From contig JAMLHI010000010.1 in NCBI GenBank assembly GCA_023957235.1, forward strand, positions 26,396 through 90,395: 64,000 nt of DNA, given 5' to 3'. A model generated the notes under the pieces. The model was not told where the DNA came from. It worked only from the letters and a program-made list of their open reading frames with translations, and did not search any database. Below, piece after piece: positions 18,732-28,703 of the stretch (its first letter is position 1; each line of letters starts with the position of its first letter). The DNA is from Chitinophagales bacterium. GTDB taxonomy: Bacteria > Bacteroidota > Bacteroidia > Chitinophagales > JADIYW01. The translations under genes and the position numbers were made by a program.

Positions 18732-20012
18732 TTATTCAATCATTATTAAATGATAATCCTTTTTACCTTTTCTCACTATCAGAAATTTACCCTTAATAAT
18801 ATCTTGACTAGAGATTACAGATTGCTCATTGACTTTATCTTGATTAATGGCAATTGCATTGGAAGCTAATGCTCTTTTGACTTCACCTTTAGAAGAATAT
18901 ACATTTGTAAGAACACTTAATAAATCTATCACAGAAATATTTTCAGCAAAATGAATTCTATCCAATTTATAAGTAGGCACTCCATCAAAAATTTCTAATA
19001 AGGTTCTTTCTTCCAATTGATTTAAAGAATCATGAGTGGTTTTGCCAAACAAAACTTCAGAAGCTTGAACCGCATTTTCATAATCTACTTGAGAATGAAC
19101 TCTCACTGTCAGGTCTTGAGCCAATGCCTTTTGCAAGATTCTCAAGTGAGGAGCCTCTTCATGTTGCACAATCAAAGCATTGGTCTCTTCTTGAGAGAAA
19201 AAGCAAAATACTTTAATCCAATTTTTTGCATCTTCATCTGAAGAGTTTAACCAAAACTGATAAAATTTATACGGAGACGTTCTTTCAGCATCCAACCAAA
19301 TGTTTCCTTGCTCTGTTTTACCAAACTTACCGCCATCAGCTTTCTTAACCAAAGGAGATGTCAAAGCATAAGCTTCTCCTCCAAGCATTTTTCTAATTAA
19401 TTCAGTACCAGTAGTAATATTTCCCCATTGATCACTTCCTCCCATTTGTACTTTTATACCTTTAGTTTTGTATAAATGCACGAAATCATATCCTTGAATC
19501 AATTGATAGGAAAATTCGGTAAAAGATATTCCAATATCACCAGAAAATCTCTGTTTGACAGAATCTTTTGCCATCATATAATTAACAGTAATATATTTCC
19601 CTACATCACGAATAAATCTTAAAAAAGAAAACTCCTTAAACCAATCATAATTATTGACAACTTCTGCCGGGTTATTTTTTGCATTAAAATCTAAAAAATG
19701 ACTTAATTGTTCAGTTATCCCCTTCAGATTCAATTGCAACTCTTCATCATTCAATAGATTTCTTTCTTTCGACTTCCCTGTTGGATCTCCTACCATACCA
19801 GTAGCACCACCTACTAAAGCAAAAGGAGTGTGCCCATGCCTTTGAAGATGCATTAAAATAATAATAGGCACAAGACTTCCGATATGAAGGCTATCAGCAG
19901 TAGGATCAAAACCTATATATGCTTTCACTTTCTCTTTGGCAAACAATTCTTTAGTTCCAGGAGTCATATCCTGAACCAAGCCTCTCCATTCTAATTCTTC
20001 AACCAAATTCAC
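18732..20012 (-). CDS. tyrS: Tyrosyl-tRNA synthetase
   Basis: A 426-residue class I aminoacyl-tRNA synthetase. HIGH is present as DSLHIGSLVPI near residue 40; the tyrosine-binding YDFVHLY, GGSDQWGN and the KMSKS-like KFGKTEQGNIW loop follow. The C-terminal S4-like RNA-binding domain (VKRALASNAIAINQDKV) is complete. Length is typical of the bacterial TyrS class. No T-box or other leader is seen. Confidence 0.96.
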   Translation of the reverse strand: MNLVEELEWRGLVQDMTPGTKELFAKEKVKAYIGFDPTADSLHIGSLVPIIILMHLQRHGHTPFALVGGATGMVGDPTGKSKERNLLNDEELQLNLKGITEQLSHFLDFNAKNNPAEVVNNYDWFKEFSFLRFIRDVGKYITVNYMMAKDSVKQRFSGDIGISFTEFSYQLIQGYDFVHLYKTKGIKVQMGGSDQWGNITTGTELIRKMLGGEAYALTSPLVKKADGGKFGKTEQGNIWLDAERTSPYKFYQFWLNSSDEDAKNWIKVFCFFSQEETNALIVQHEEAPHLRILQKALAQDLTVRVHSQVDYENAVQASEVLFGKTTHDSLNQLEERTLLEIFDGVPTYKLDRIHFAENISVIDLLSVLTNVYSSKGEVKRALASNAIAINQDKVNEQSVISSQDIIKGKFLIVRKGKKDYHLIMIE

Positions 20013-20197
20013 TTCCTCAAAATTTAATTCTGCAAAAGTATAATCTCTTATGAAGAATACCGTTATTTTATCATTGAATAATTTTAATTAAGATTTTTTA
20101 CTTAACATCACTTATTGGAAAAACAATTAACTTTACCCTTATCAGTAGAAATAAAAATCTACTTTTATCAATTTATAAACTTAGTAATATATTGAAC

Positions 20198-21280
20198 ATG
20201 AGCATATTTGGTCGGATAATAATTTTTATTTTTACTATAAGCTTGTTTTCTATAGCCTTTGCGCAACCTGCTAAATACAGTAACGCATTTATGGATATTG
20301 GAATAGGAGCTCAAAATCTTGGAAAAGGCAATGCAGTGGTGTCAGGAGTTTCTGATTTAACTGCTGGATATTGGAATCCTGCTGGTTTGGTAAATATTAA
20401 AGAGACTGCACAAGTAGGTTTTATGCACTCTGAATATTTTGCTGGGATTGCCAAATATGACTGGCTGGGAGCGGCTTACTCGCTAGATAGTGGAAAACAC
20501 GCTATCTCCATCAATATGATTAGATTTGCTGTCGATGATATTCCCTATACACTTGACCTCATAGGACCAGATGGGTCTATAAACTATGATAATATTCGTT
20601 CATTTTCAGTAGGAGATTATGGATTCATGGCTTCTTATGCTAGAAAAATCAAACCCAATCTCTCTGTTGGTGGTACTGCAAAAATAGTTTACCATAAAGC
20701 TGGAGACTTTGCAAAAGCTTTTGGATTTGGCATAGATATAGGAGCCCAATATCAAATCAAAGATTTTAAATTGGGTATCAATATTAGAGATATTTCTACC
20801 ACATTTAATGCATGGAGTTTCTCATTTACTGAAGAAGAAAAAGAAAAACTATTAGGAGCTGAAAATGCCATACCAGATAATTCACTAGAAGTAACATTAC
20901 CTAAAATATTATTAGGTGCTGGTTATTACAAGCGCTTTAATAAATTTGAACTTAATACTGAATTGGCTATTGATATCACTACAGATGGGAAGAGAAACGT
21001 ATTAATTCCAGGAAAACCATTGAGTTTTGATCCTCATTTAGGGTTGGAAGTTGGATTTGCTGATATTGTATATGTCAGAGGGGGAATCAGTAATATTCAA
21101 AAAGAGCTTTCTGACAATAAAGATAAAAAAATCACTATTCAACCGAATATTGGTGCAGGATTAAGATTTAAAACTATCGCAGTAGATTATGCTTTCACAG
21201 ATGTTGGAAGCAAAAAGACATCCACTTTTTCACATGTCATCTCTGCTAGAATAGGATTTAACAAAAAGAACAGACCGTAA
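20198..21280 (+). CDS. PorV/PorQ family outer-membrane protein of the type IX secretion system
   Basis: A 360-residue beta-barrel protein with a signal peptide (ending FSIAFAQ). The N-terminal AFMDIGIGAQNLGKGNAVV and TAGYWNPAGLVNI match the PorV/PorQ (UPF0164-like) barrel family, whose members shuttle T9SS cargo to the sortase. Its TAA shares a base with the start of the C25 protease downstream, indicating an operon. The ATG at 20198 is preferred to the in-frame TTG at 20192. Confidence 0.8.
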   Translation: MSIFGRIIIFIFTISLFSIAFAQPAKYSNAFMDIGIGAQNLGKGNAVVSGVSDLTAGYWNPAGLVNIKETAQVGFMHSEYFAGIAKYDWLGAAYSLDSGKHAISINMIRFAVDDIPYTLDLIGPDGSINYDNIRSFSVGDYGFMASYARKIKPNLSVGGTAKIVYHKAGDFAKAFGFGIDIGAQYQIKDFKLGINIRDISTTFNAWSFSFTEEEKEKLLGAENAIPDNSLEVTLPKILLGAGYYKRFNKFELNTELAIDITTDGKRNVLIPGKPLSFDPHLGLEVGFADIVYVRGGISNIQKELSDNKDKKITIQPNIGAGLRFKTIAVDYAFTDVGSKKTSTFSHVISARIGFNKKNRP

Positions 21281-24200
21281 TGAATAAATATTTATTTTTG
21301 ATTTTAGGAATGCTGGCAATAGCCTTTAGAGCAAATGCTGACACTTATGGGAATGAGTGGATAACACCTAATACAACCTTTTATAAATTCAAGATAGTCA
21401 ACCAAGGTTTATATAGAATTCTAAAAAGTGACTTGGTTCAATCAGGAATATCAGCAAATGATATTATTGGAGGAAATGCAATCGTATTCAGAAACGGAGA
21501 ACAAATTCCTTTGTATGTTTCAACCAATGAAACCTTTTCAGATACGGATTTTATTGAGTTTTTTGGTGTAGGAAATGATGGGGAATTAGATAAGCAACTT
21601 TATATCAGCCCAGATTTTCACCCAAATCCTTACCATAGTCTATTCACAGATACTTCTACCTATTTTTTAGCATTTGAGAATATAACAGGCAAAAAAAGAA
21701 TAAATAATCAAATCAATGATTTGTCGGGTGCTTTACCTCCAAAAGAAGAGTATTATTACCATTTGTTGAAAGCTAAAAACATTGGCAATGTATTTAGAGT
21801 AGGGGAAAATCCTAATCAATTATTAAACTATGTATATAATTCAGAATTTGATATAGGAGAAGGATTTTCAAGTGCAAATTTCCCTTCAACAGGAAGGTCT
21901 GTCCGTGGAATGTTAACATCAAAAAAATACACTAATGACCCCAATTTAAAAGCAAAATTAAGAGGAAAAGTATTATATTCAAACAACTCCACTTCGCATA
22001 AGATTCGAATAGCTGTTCTAGATAACACTATAGATACCCTTAAAAATAATAGAGCAGGAATAGAAACATTTGAATACGAAGTTCCTCAGGAATATTACTC
22101 ATCTGAAGCAATAATTAATTTTTTTCCATTAATTGAAAACAGCAGATGTGGAGTATATTGGGTTGACTTCAGCTACCCAAGGCAATATAATTTTAACAAT
22201 GCTAGTACATTGGAATTTTCAGTTCATAAACGAATTGAGGCTTATATAGAAATTGCTTCTTATAATAATAGGGGAACAGATGCTATTGTTTATGATTTTA
22301 AAAATAATGATCGTTATATTGCAAAAAGAGACGGGAATATCACTAAAATATTTTTCCCTGAAACAGTAGAAATGAAAGACAGTTTATTTATTACTAGCCA
22401 AGATACTAGTGATATAAAATATATTAAGAATTTATCTCCTGCTTCTTTCTCTATTATTAAAGATGCTGATTATATTATTATTACTACCAAAGGACTATCT
22501 ACTCAATCTAACGGAGTCAATTATGTAGAAGAATATTCAAAATATAGATCTAGTCCAGCTGGTGGTTCACATCATGTAGCCACTTATTATATTGATGAAT
22601 TAGAAAATACTTTTTCATGGGGAATGAAAGGCAATCCTCTAGCAATTAGACATGCTATTAACTATTTAGTTGATAATTCTAATATCCAACCAGAGAATTT
22701 ATTTATCATTGGGAAAGGTCTTGATTATTCTGTAAGTAGAAATACTGCTATCGAAATGATTCAGTCTTATGGCAACCCGTGTTCTGATAATTTATTAGCT
22801 GCTCGCTCATCCTCAATTCCTTATCCACAAGTAGGAGTGGGAAGGCTTTCAGCAAGATCAATTGATGATATTAAAGTATATTTAGACAAGGTAAAAGATT
22901 ATGAAATATCCCAAAAAACAACGAGTATTGAAGATCAGACTTTAGAAAAAAAAGAATGGATGAAATCCATCTTACATTTAGGAGGAGGTAACTTTTTGGA
23001 TGAACAAAAGACGTTTGCTAGATATTTGGAAAGCTATAGAAAAATTATTGAAGGGCCAAATTTTGGTGGCAATGTCCATAGCGTTTATAAAAACTCTACA
23101 GACCCAGTTCAAGTTGCTCAATCTGCAACCATTGACTCTATGCTTTTCCATGGGACATCTCTAGTTACTTTTTTTGGGCACTCCTCCACTTCGACTGTTG
23201 ATTTTGATATCGAGCCAGAAAATTTCAAAAATCCAAAAGGGAAATATCCTTTTATGTTTACCAATGGTTGTTTTGTTGGAAATATCTTTGAAAACTATAA
23301 TTCATATAGTGAAAGATTTGTGTTGACGCCAGATAGATGCGCAATCGGATATCTTGCTCCTATGACTTATGCAGTTGCTTATTCTCTCAATCAATATGCC
23401 AATAATTTTTACAATAGGTTGGGGGTAGTTAATTATGCCAGTCCTATAGGGACAATATTAAAAAATACAGCTACTGACGTACTAAGTAGTTCTTTACAAA
23501 CAGATATTTTTCTAGGGCAACAGATGATTTATCACGGAGATCCTGCCATACGATTAAATTCTTTTGAAAAACCTGATTATATCATTAATGAAAAATCAAT
23601 CTCCTTTGTTCCAGAAGTAGTAAATGCTAGTGTGGATACCTTTAAAATCATTGTCAATCATAAGAATATAGGTAAATCTATTGATACAACATACAAAGTA
23701 TTAATAGAAAGAGGGTTGCCTAATGGAGAAATTGAAACATACGAAATAACGGCTAAAACTCCTAGTTACTCTGACTCTGTTATTTTTTCTATTCCAACAA
23801 ATAATATTAATGGTCTGGGACAAAATTCTTTTTATATTAAAGTGGATTCAGATGATCAAATTGATGAATTGTCTGAACAAAATAATGAAGTAAGACTTAG
23901 CAGATATTTTACAATAGATGATGTAATACCTATATTTCCTAGTGAGTTCAGTATAGTTAATCATTCTAATTTACAACTTAAATATTCAACAGCAAATCCT
24001 CTCTTGGAAACAAGAAAATATATTGTTCAAATAGATACAACAGAATTATTTAATAGCCCTCTTTTAGTCACCGACAGAGTAACTAAAGCAGGAGGAGTAA
24101 TTGAATGGAGCCCAAATAACTCCTTACTGAATAATACAGTATATTATTGGAGGGGTACACTAGACACGCTTTATGGAAATCAATTAAGTTGGAATAAAAG

Positions 24201-26256
24201 TTCATTCTTATATAACACCAATCTTTCTGAAGGATGGAATCAATCTCATTATTTCCAATTCTTACCTGATATCTATAATACGATGAAATTAAACCCAGAT
24301 AGAAAGTTCAGTTTTATTGATAATATAAGAAATATAAAAGTTATAAATGGAGTTGACGCTGTCGGATATAATGATAGAGTACTATTTGCTGATAATAGCT
24401 TAATAGCTAGAAATGCCTTTGCCAGAAATGGATTTTTATTTTATGTATTAGATACAAAAAATGGATTCCCAATGAAAACATACCAGATAGGGAATACTGG
24501 CTATGGTGAATATGGAAATACTATCATTACATTATTGACTGATGTCAAGATTATAGAGTTCAATACAGGAAATCAGAAAGATAGATTTTCATGCTATTAT
24601 TTCCTAAAAAACACCATACCTGACCAAGCTATTGTCTGTGGTTATAGCTTCCAAAATGCTCATTATACTCAATGGGCTGGAGATGATTCAGTTGCCTTTA
24701 ATGGTGAAACTTTATTTGATGCTTTTGAATCCATTGGAGTATCAGATATTAGAAATGTTCAAGAATTGCAACCTTTTGTGTTTTTTACTCAAAAAGGAAA
24801 TCCTCTATTTAATACTCAACAAATCATAGCAGACAAATCTGAAAAAATTGAAGTTGAATTTACCTATTCTGGTACTTGGAACAATGGCTCTTTATCATCT
24901 CCATTAATAGGTCCTGCTCTTAAATGGAATTCAGTTGACTACAATTGGGAATCTTTAGAAACTCCAATCACTGATGATGTATCTTTCCAACTATATGGCT
25001 ATTCAAAAGAAGGAGTAAAAGATAAACTCTTTGACAACATGGTGAAAAATACAGATATTTCATCTATCAGTTCAGACTTCTACCCTTATCTACAATTGGA
25101 AATGAATGCTAAGGATAATGATAATTCTACTGCACCGCAATTAGATTACTGGAGAATTATTTATGATGAAATACCTGAAGGAGCTATCAACCCTCAAAAA
25201 CATTTAGTCAAGACTAATGATTCAATTTTATATGGAGCTACATATAAAGCTGAGATTGCCTTTGAAAACATTACTAATATTGACATGGACAGTGTTCTTG
25301 TTAAATTCACTGTAAAGAAAGGAAACAATCAAATTGAAACTTATTATAAACGCTTTGCTCCTCTTCCAGGCTATAAATTTATTGTTATTGATTTCAGTTA
25401 TACTTTTGACAAGCCTGAGCATCAAGGGACCAATACAATCGTCTTTGAAGCCAATCCAGATAACGATCAAAAAGAGAAATATCATTTCAATAACTTCGCT
25501 GCTTTTACTATCTATATAGATAAAGACATTCTCAATCCTATTATGGATGTTACATTTGATGGCAGACATATTACTAATGGAGAAATTGTATCTCCAAAAC
25601 CTGAAATTCTGATTTCGATTAAAGATGAGAATAAATATTTAGCATTGAACGACACTAGTTTATTTAAGTTATTTATAAAAACACCAAACTCTCCTACTTT
25701 CACTTCTTTAGATCCAACGATGTCTGATTTTAGCTTTATTCCGGCTGATGAAGGCAATCTGAATGTCAATAATCAAGCAAAATTATTTTACAGACCCACT
25801 TTTCTCGAAGATGGTTTATATGAACTAAGAGTGCAAGGTGCCGATAAAAGTCTCAATGATGCAGGCACAAATGAATATCGCATTCAGTTCTTGATTGATA
25901 CTCGACCTGCTATTTCTAATTTCCTCAATTATCCTAATCCTTTTTCGACCTCCACTCAATTCATTTTCACCTTGACTGGGTCAGAAATTCCATCTGAGCT
26001 AAAAATTCAAATCATGACAGTTTCAGGAAAAGTCGTTAGAGAAATTACTGGAGAAGAACTTGGAAACATTCATATCGGTGTAAATAGAACAGATTACAAA
26101 TGGGATGGTACAGATATGTTTGGAGGAAAACTCGCCAATGGATTATATCTCTATAGAGTAACCGCTAAAATCAATGGTAAATCCATGGAATTGCTTCAAA
26201 ATTCAATTGATAAATACTTTAAAAAAGGATTTGGAAAGATGTATATCGTTAGATAA
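21280..26256 (+). CDS. porU2: C25 gingipain-like protease, PorU2-type T9SS sortase
   Basis: A 1658-residue exported protein. Order: signal peptide; N-terminal beta region; C25 caspase-like domain (about 390-770) with catalytic His634 (FFGHSSTS) and Cys664 (TNGCFVG); CARDB-like beta domains, including one near 790-880; further Ig-like repeats; and a T9SS C-terminal domain (YPNPFSTSTQ near 1545, then FGGKLANGLYLYRV). PorU-type proteins cut the sorting tail from T9SS cargo. PorU2 is favoured over PorU by the great length and the PorV-like partner. The sortase role is inferred from the family. Confidence 0.8.
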   Translation: MNKYLFLILGMLAIAFRANADTYGNEWITPNTTFYKFKIVNQGLYRILKSDLVQSGISANDIIGGNAIVFRNGEQIPLYVSTNETFSDTDFIEFFGVGNDGELDKQLYISPDFHPNPYHSLFTDTSTYFLAFENITGKKRINNQINDLSGALPPKEEYYYHLLKAKNIGNVFRVGENPNQLLNYVYNSEFDIGEGFSSANFPSTGRSVRGMLTSKKYTNDPNLKAKLRGKVLYSNNSTSHKIRIAVLDNTIDTLKNNRAGIETFEYEVPQEYYSSEAIINFFPLIENSRCGVYWVDFSYPRQYNFNNASTLEFSVHKRIEAYIEIASYNNRGTDAIVYDFKNNDRYIAKRDGNITKIFFPETVEMKDSLFITSQDTSDIKYIKNLSPASFSIIKDADYIIITTKGLSTQSNGVNYVEEYSKYRSSPAGGSHHVATYYIDELENTFSWGMKGNPLAIRHAINYLVDNSNIQPENLFIIGKGLDYSVSRNTAIEMIQSYGNPCSDNLLAARSSSIPYPQVGVGRLSARSIDDIKVYLDKVKDYEISQKTTSIEDQTLEKKEWMKSILHLGGGNFLDEQKTFARYLESYRKIIEGPNFGGNVHSVYKNSTDPVQVAQSATIDSMLFHGTSLVTFFGHSSTSTVDFDIEPENFKNPKGKYPFMFTNGCFVGNIFENYNSYSERFVLTPDRCAIGYLAPMTYAVAYSLNQYANNFYNRLGVVNYASPIGTILKNTATDVLSSSLQTDIFLGQQMIYHGDPAIRLNSFEKPDYIINEKSISFVPEVVNASVDTFKIIVNHKNIGKSIDTTYKVLIERGLPNGEIETYEITAKTPSYSDSVIFSIPTNNINGLGQNSFYIKVDSDDQIDELSEQNNEVRLSRYFTIDDVIPIFPSEFSIVNHSNLQLKYSTANPLLETRKYIVQIDTTELFNSPLLVTDRVTKAGGVIEWSPNNSLLNNTVYYWRGTLDTLYGNQLSWNKSSFLYNTNLSEGWNQSHYFQFLPDIYNTMKLNPDRKFSFIDNIRNIKVINGVDAVGYNDRVLFADNSLIARNAFARNGFLFYVLDTKNGFPMKTYQIGNTGYGEYGNTIITLLTDVKIIEFNTGNQKDRFSCYYFLKNTIPDQAIVCGYSFQNAHYTQWAGDDSVAFNGETLFDAFESIGVSDIRNVQELQPFVFFTQKGNPLFNTQQIIADKSEKIEVEFTYSGTWNNGSLSSPLIGPALKWNSVDYNWESLETPITDDVSFQLYGYSKEGVKDKLFDNMVKNTDISSISSDFYPYLQLEMNAKDNDNSTAPQLDYWRIIYDEIPEGAINPQKHLVKTNDSILYGATYKAEIAFENITNIDMDSVLVKFTVKKGNNQIETYYKRFAPLPGYKFIVIDFSYTFDKPEHQGTNTIVFEANPDNDQKEKYHFNNFAAFTIYIDKDILNPIMDVTFDGRHITNGEIVSPKPEILISIKDENKYLALNDTSLFKLFIKTPNSPTFTSLDPTMSDFSFIPADEGNLNVNNQAKLFYRPTFLEDGLYELRVQGADKSLNDAGTNEYRIQFLIDTRPAISNFLNYPNPFSTSTQFIFTLTGSEIPSELKIQIMTVSGKVVREITGEELGNIHIGVNRTDYKWDGTDMFGGKLANGLYLYRVTAKINGKSMELLQNSIDKYFKKGFGKMYIVR

Positions 26257-26277
26257 TCTCTCCTTCCTCTATAAATT

Positions 26278-26308
26278 AAAAGGCTATCAAAAATTGATAG
26301 CCTTTTTT
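26278..26308. terminator. Bidirectional rho-independent terminator
   Basis: A perfect 12-bp stem AAAAGGCTATCA / TGATAGCCTTTT with loop AAAAT and a T-run. It lies between the protease gene and the 3' end of rnpB and probably ends both. Confidence 0.85.
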
Positions 26309-26317
26309 AATAAAATA

Positions 26318-26660
26318 GTAAACCTATAAGCCGGGTTCTGTCTTGTACAGCGTACAAGTATTGTCATTTATCTAGGCTGATTCTCACAAATCAACTCTAT
26401 CGAACTACCCTCCATGTGTCCAAAAGATAGCTCGGGCAAAGCTAATTCACATGGTATATTTGTTCTTTCAACACCTGAGGTTTTCCATCAATATATATTA
26501 CTATATACCGTCCCCGAAGGGTTTTCACAAGAGCATTCTCTGTAGCACTTTCCGTATAATGCATGTTTCCATACAAAATCCCACCAGTTAGGTGGCAGGT
26601 TGCCCTTTGTTGCCCGGACTTTCCTCTTGCCGAAATCAGCAAGCGACAATACAGTTTACT
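26318..26660 (-). ncRNA. rnpB: RNase P RNA (bacterial type)
   Basis: On the minus strand the conserved 5' P4 segment GAGGAAAGTCCGGGC and the 3' segment AGACAGAACCCGGCTTATAG are both present, the standard bookends of RNase P RNA. The ends pair as P1 (AGTAAAC with GTTTACT), which sets the boundaries. Other recognisable parts include the TGCCACCTAACTGGTGGG hairpin. About 343 nt, a normal size. The RNA is the catalytic subunit that trims the 5' ends of tRNAs. Confidence 0.95.
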
Positions 26661-26716
26661 AATGCAAATGTATAAGATTTTTCCAGAAGAATATTTTTTC
26701 TGATTATCTTTCTAAA

Positions 26717-27364
26717 GTGAAAAAAAGTCTTCGTTGGCGTATCGCTCAATATCTTGAGATAAAATGGTGGGAAAATTATCTCTCAAATCAAAATCCCTCT
26801 TCCTATTTGGAATGGAAAATAAAATACTGGAAACAACTTATATCTGAATTAACGGCATTACAAATCCCTGAAAATGCCAAAATACTTGATGCTGGTTGCG
26901 GACCGGCAGGGATTTTTATAGCTTTAGAACAATATGATGTAAACGCTATAGATCCATTATTGGAAAAATATAAAAGTTTGCCCCATTATCAACCAGAAAG
27001 ATATAAAAATGTAAATTTCCAAGCCCAAACAATAGAAGGCATGGATAAACATCCATCCTATGATGTTGTCTTCTGTCTCAATGCTATTAATCACGTTTCT
27101 GATATTGAATTAGCCTATGATAAACTCTGCCATACAGTAAAAGAAAATGGTTATTTAGTTGTGTCTATTGATGCTCACAATTCCAATTTTTTAAAAAAAA
27201 TCTTCAAAACTATTCCTGGTGATGTCTTACATCCTCATCAATACAATCTTCAAGAGTATGAAAACTTTCTCATTTCTAGAGGATTTAAAATGCATCAATC
27301 ATTATTAAAAGAAAGTGGCAACATATTTAATTACTACGTCCAAGTCGCTCAAAAAATAAATTAA
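26717..27364 (+). CDS. Class I SAM-dependent methyltransferase
   Basis: A 215-residue cytoplasmic protein. The SAM-binding motif I is clear (KILDAGCGPAGIF near residue 57), with an acidic residue after the second strand (NAIDPL) and a post-I motif YDVVFCLNAINHVSD. The substrate cannot be inferred. The start is a GTG at 26717; no in-frame ATG gives the conserved N-terminal region. The basic Trp-rich N-terminus (LRWRIAQYLEIKWWENYL) may contact the membrane or a lipid. Confidence 0.8.
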   Translation: MKKSLRWRIAQYLEIKWWENYLSNQNPSSYLEWKIKYWKQLISELTALQIPENAKILDAGCGPAGIFIALEQYDVNAIDPLLEKYKSLPHYQPERYKNVNFQAQTIEGMDKHPSYDVVFCLNAINHVSDIELAYDKLCHTVKENGYLVVSIDAHNSNFLKKIFKTIPGDVLHPHQYNLQEYENFLISRGFKMHQSLLKESGNIFNYYVQVAQKIN

Positions 27365-27422
27365 TCATTTTATATCAAGCTATTCTCTCTCATTATTCCT
27401 ATAAAAATTGTAAATTGAAAGG

Positions 27423-28703
27423 ATGTGCGATACTTTTGTCTGCCCACCATCACTTTCGAAATCAGGAAATTGGATTTTTGGAAAAAACTCTGATAGGGAA
27501 CCTAATGAAGTTCAACTCATCTGTCACCATCCTCCAAGGCTCAATACAAGCGGAAGACAGCGTTGCACTTATATTGAAGTAGATCATTCAAAAGAATGTT
27601 TTGCGACTATTCTTTCTCAACCTTCACAAATGTGGGGAGCTGAAATGGGCATGAATGAGAAAGGTGTTGCCATTGGCAATGAAGCCGTATTTACTAAAAT
27701 TCCATTCACAAAAGATAATACTGGCTTAACTGGAATGGACATGTTGCGATTAGCGTTGGAGCGTTCTTCTTCTGCTAAAGAAAGTTTGGAAACGATCATC
27801 ACTCTCAATGAAAAATATGGACAAAATGCCAATGGAGGTTTTCAAGAGAGATTTTTCTATCATAATAGCTTTTTAATCGTTGATAGCAATGAAGCATACG
27901 TATTGGAAACAGCAGGAAAATACTGGGCAATGGAAAAAGTAAAAAAATTCAGAGCTATATCCAATGGTTTATCTATCGGTTCAGAGTATGATGATATTCA
28001 TCCTGAAGCCATCCATTTTGCTCATCAAAAGGGGTGGTCGAAAATCAATAAACCAATCCATTTTGCAGAGGCATTTTCTTCATTCTGGATGCCCAAGCTT
28101 GCAAAATGTACTATGAGACGAGAACTTTTAGAACAACATAGTAAAGATAAATTTGAGATAGAGGATGCTTTTGAAATCTTAAGAAGCCATCAAATCCAAG
28201 ATCATTTTTTACCCCAAAACAGTAATACAGGTAGTGTTTGCATGCATGCAAATGGTCCATTCTGTCCACATCAGACAACTGCAAGTATGGTTGCCGAAAT
28301 CAGAACCAAGCAACCAAGTACTCTTTGGTTAACAGGGAGTTCTTCCCCTTGTCTTAGTATTTTTAAACCTTTTTATTTCCAATCTAAGCTATTTCTTGAA
28401 GACAAAAAACATTGGTTAGACTGGGAAAAATTTCATCGAAAAGCCATTTATGATTATCAAAATGCTCATTTTAAAATTGAAACTTTAAGAAAAGAAAAAG
28501 AAAATGGCTGGATCATAGCAGATAGTTTTATTATGTCTCACCAAGAATATGAAAAACTACCTCTGTTAAGTAAAAATGCCTTGGAAGAAAGTGAAGAGAT
28601 TTTATTGAAACTCCTTCAACAAGACTTTTCTAACCATTCCTCTTTCCTATATCGTTCTTTCTGGAATAAGCACAATACCCATCTTCATCAATTATACTCA
28701 TGA
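27423..28703 (+). CDS. C69 family peptidase, secernin-like
   Basis: A 426-residue Ntn-hydrolase fold protein. The N-terminus MCDTFVCPPS places Cys2 as the likely catalytic nucleophile; FGKNSDREPNE and MWGAEMGMNEKGVAIGNEAV are the secernin signatures, and TGSVCMH with HQTTASMV lies in the C-terminal half. Family members hydrolyse peptide or amide bonds, but no substrate is known for this subgroup. It overlaps the next gene by ATGA, so the pair is probably co-translated. Confidence 0.88.
   Translation: MCDTFVCPPSLSKSGNWIFGKNSDREPNEVQLICHHPPRLNTSGRQRCTYIEVDHSKECFATILSQPSQMWGAEMGMNEKGVAIGNEAVFTKIPFTKDNTGLTGMDMLRLALERSSSAKESLETIITLNEKYGQNANGGFQERFFYHNSFLIVDSNEAYVLETAGKYWAMEKVKKFRAISNGLSIGSEYDDIHPEAIHFAHQKGWSKINKPIHFAEAFSSFWMPKLAKCTMRRELLEQHSKDKFEIEDAFEILRSHQIQDHFLPQNSNTGSVCMHANGPFCPHQTTASMVAEIRTKQPSTLWLTGSSSPCLSIFKPFYFQSKLFLEDKKHWLDWEKFHRKAIYDYQNAHFKIETLRKEKENGWIIADSFIMSHQEYEKLPLLSKNALEESEEILLKLLQQDFSNHSSFLYRSFWNKHNTHLHQLYS

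Noticed and set aside
26442..26642. 66-residue ORF on the minus strand inside rnpB
   Set aside because: The stretch is the RNase P RNA, with conserved P4 and 3' segments; the ORF is coincidental.
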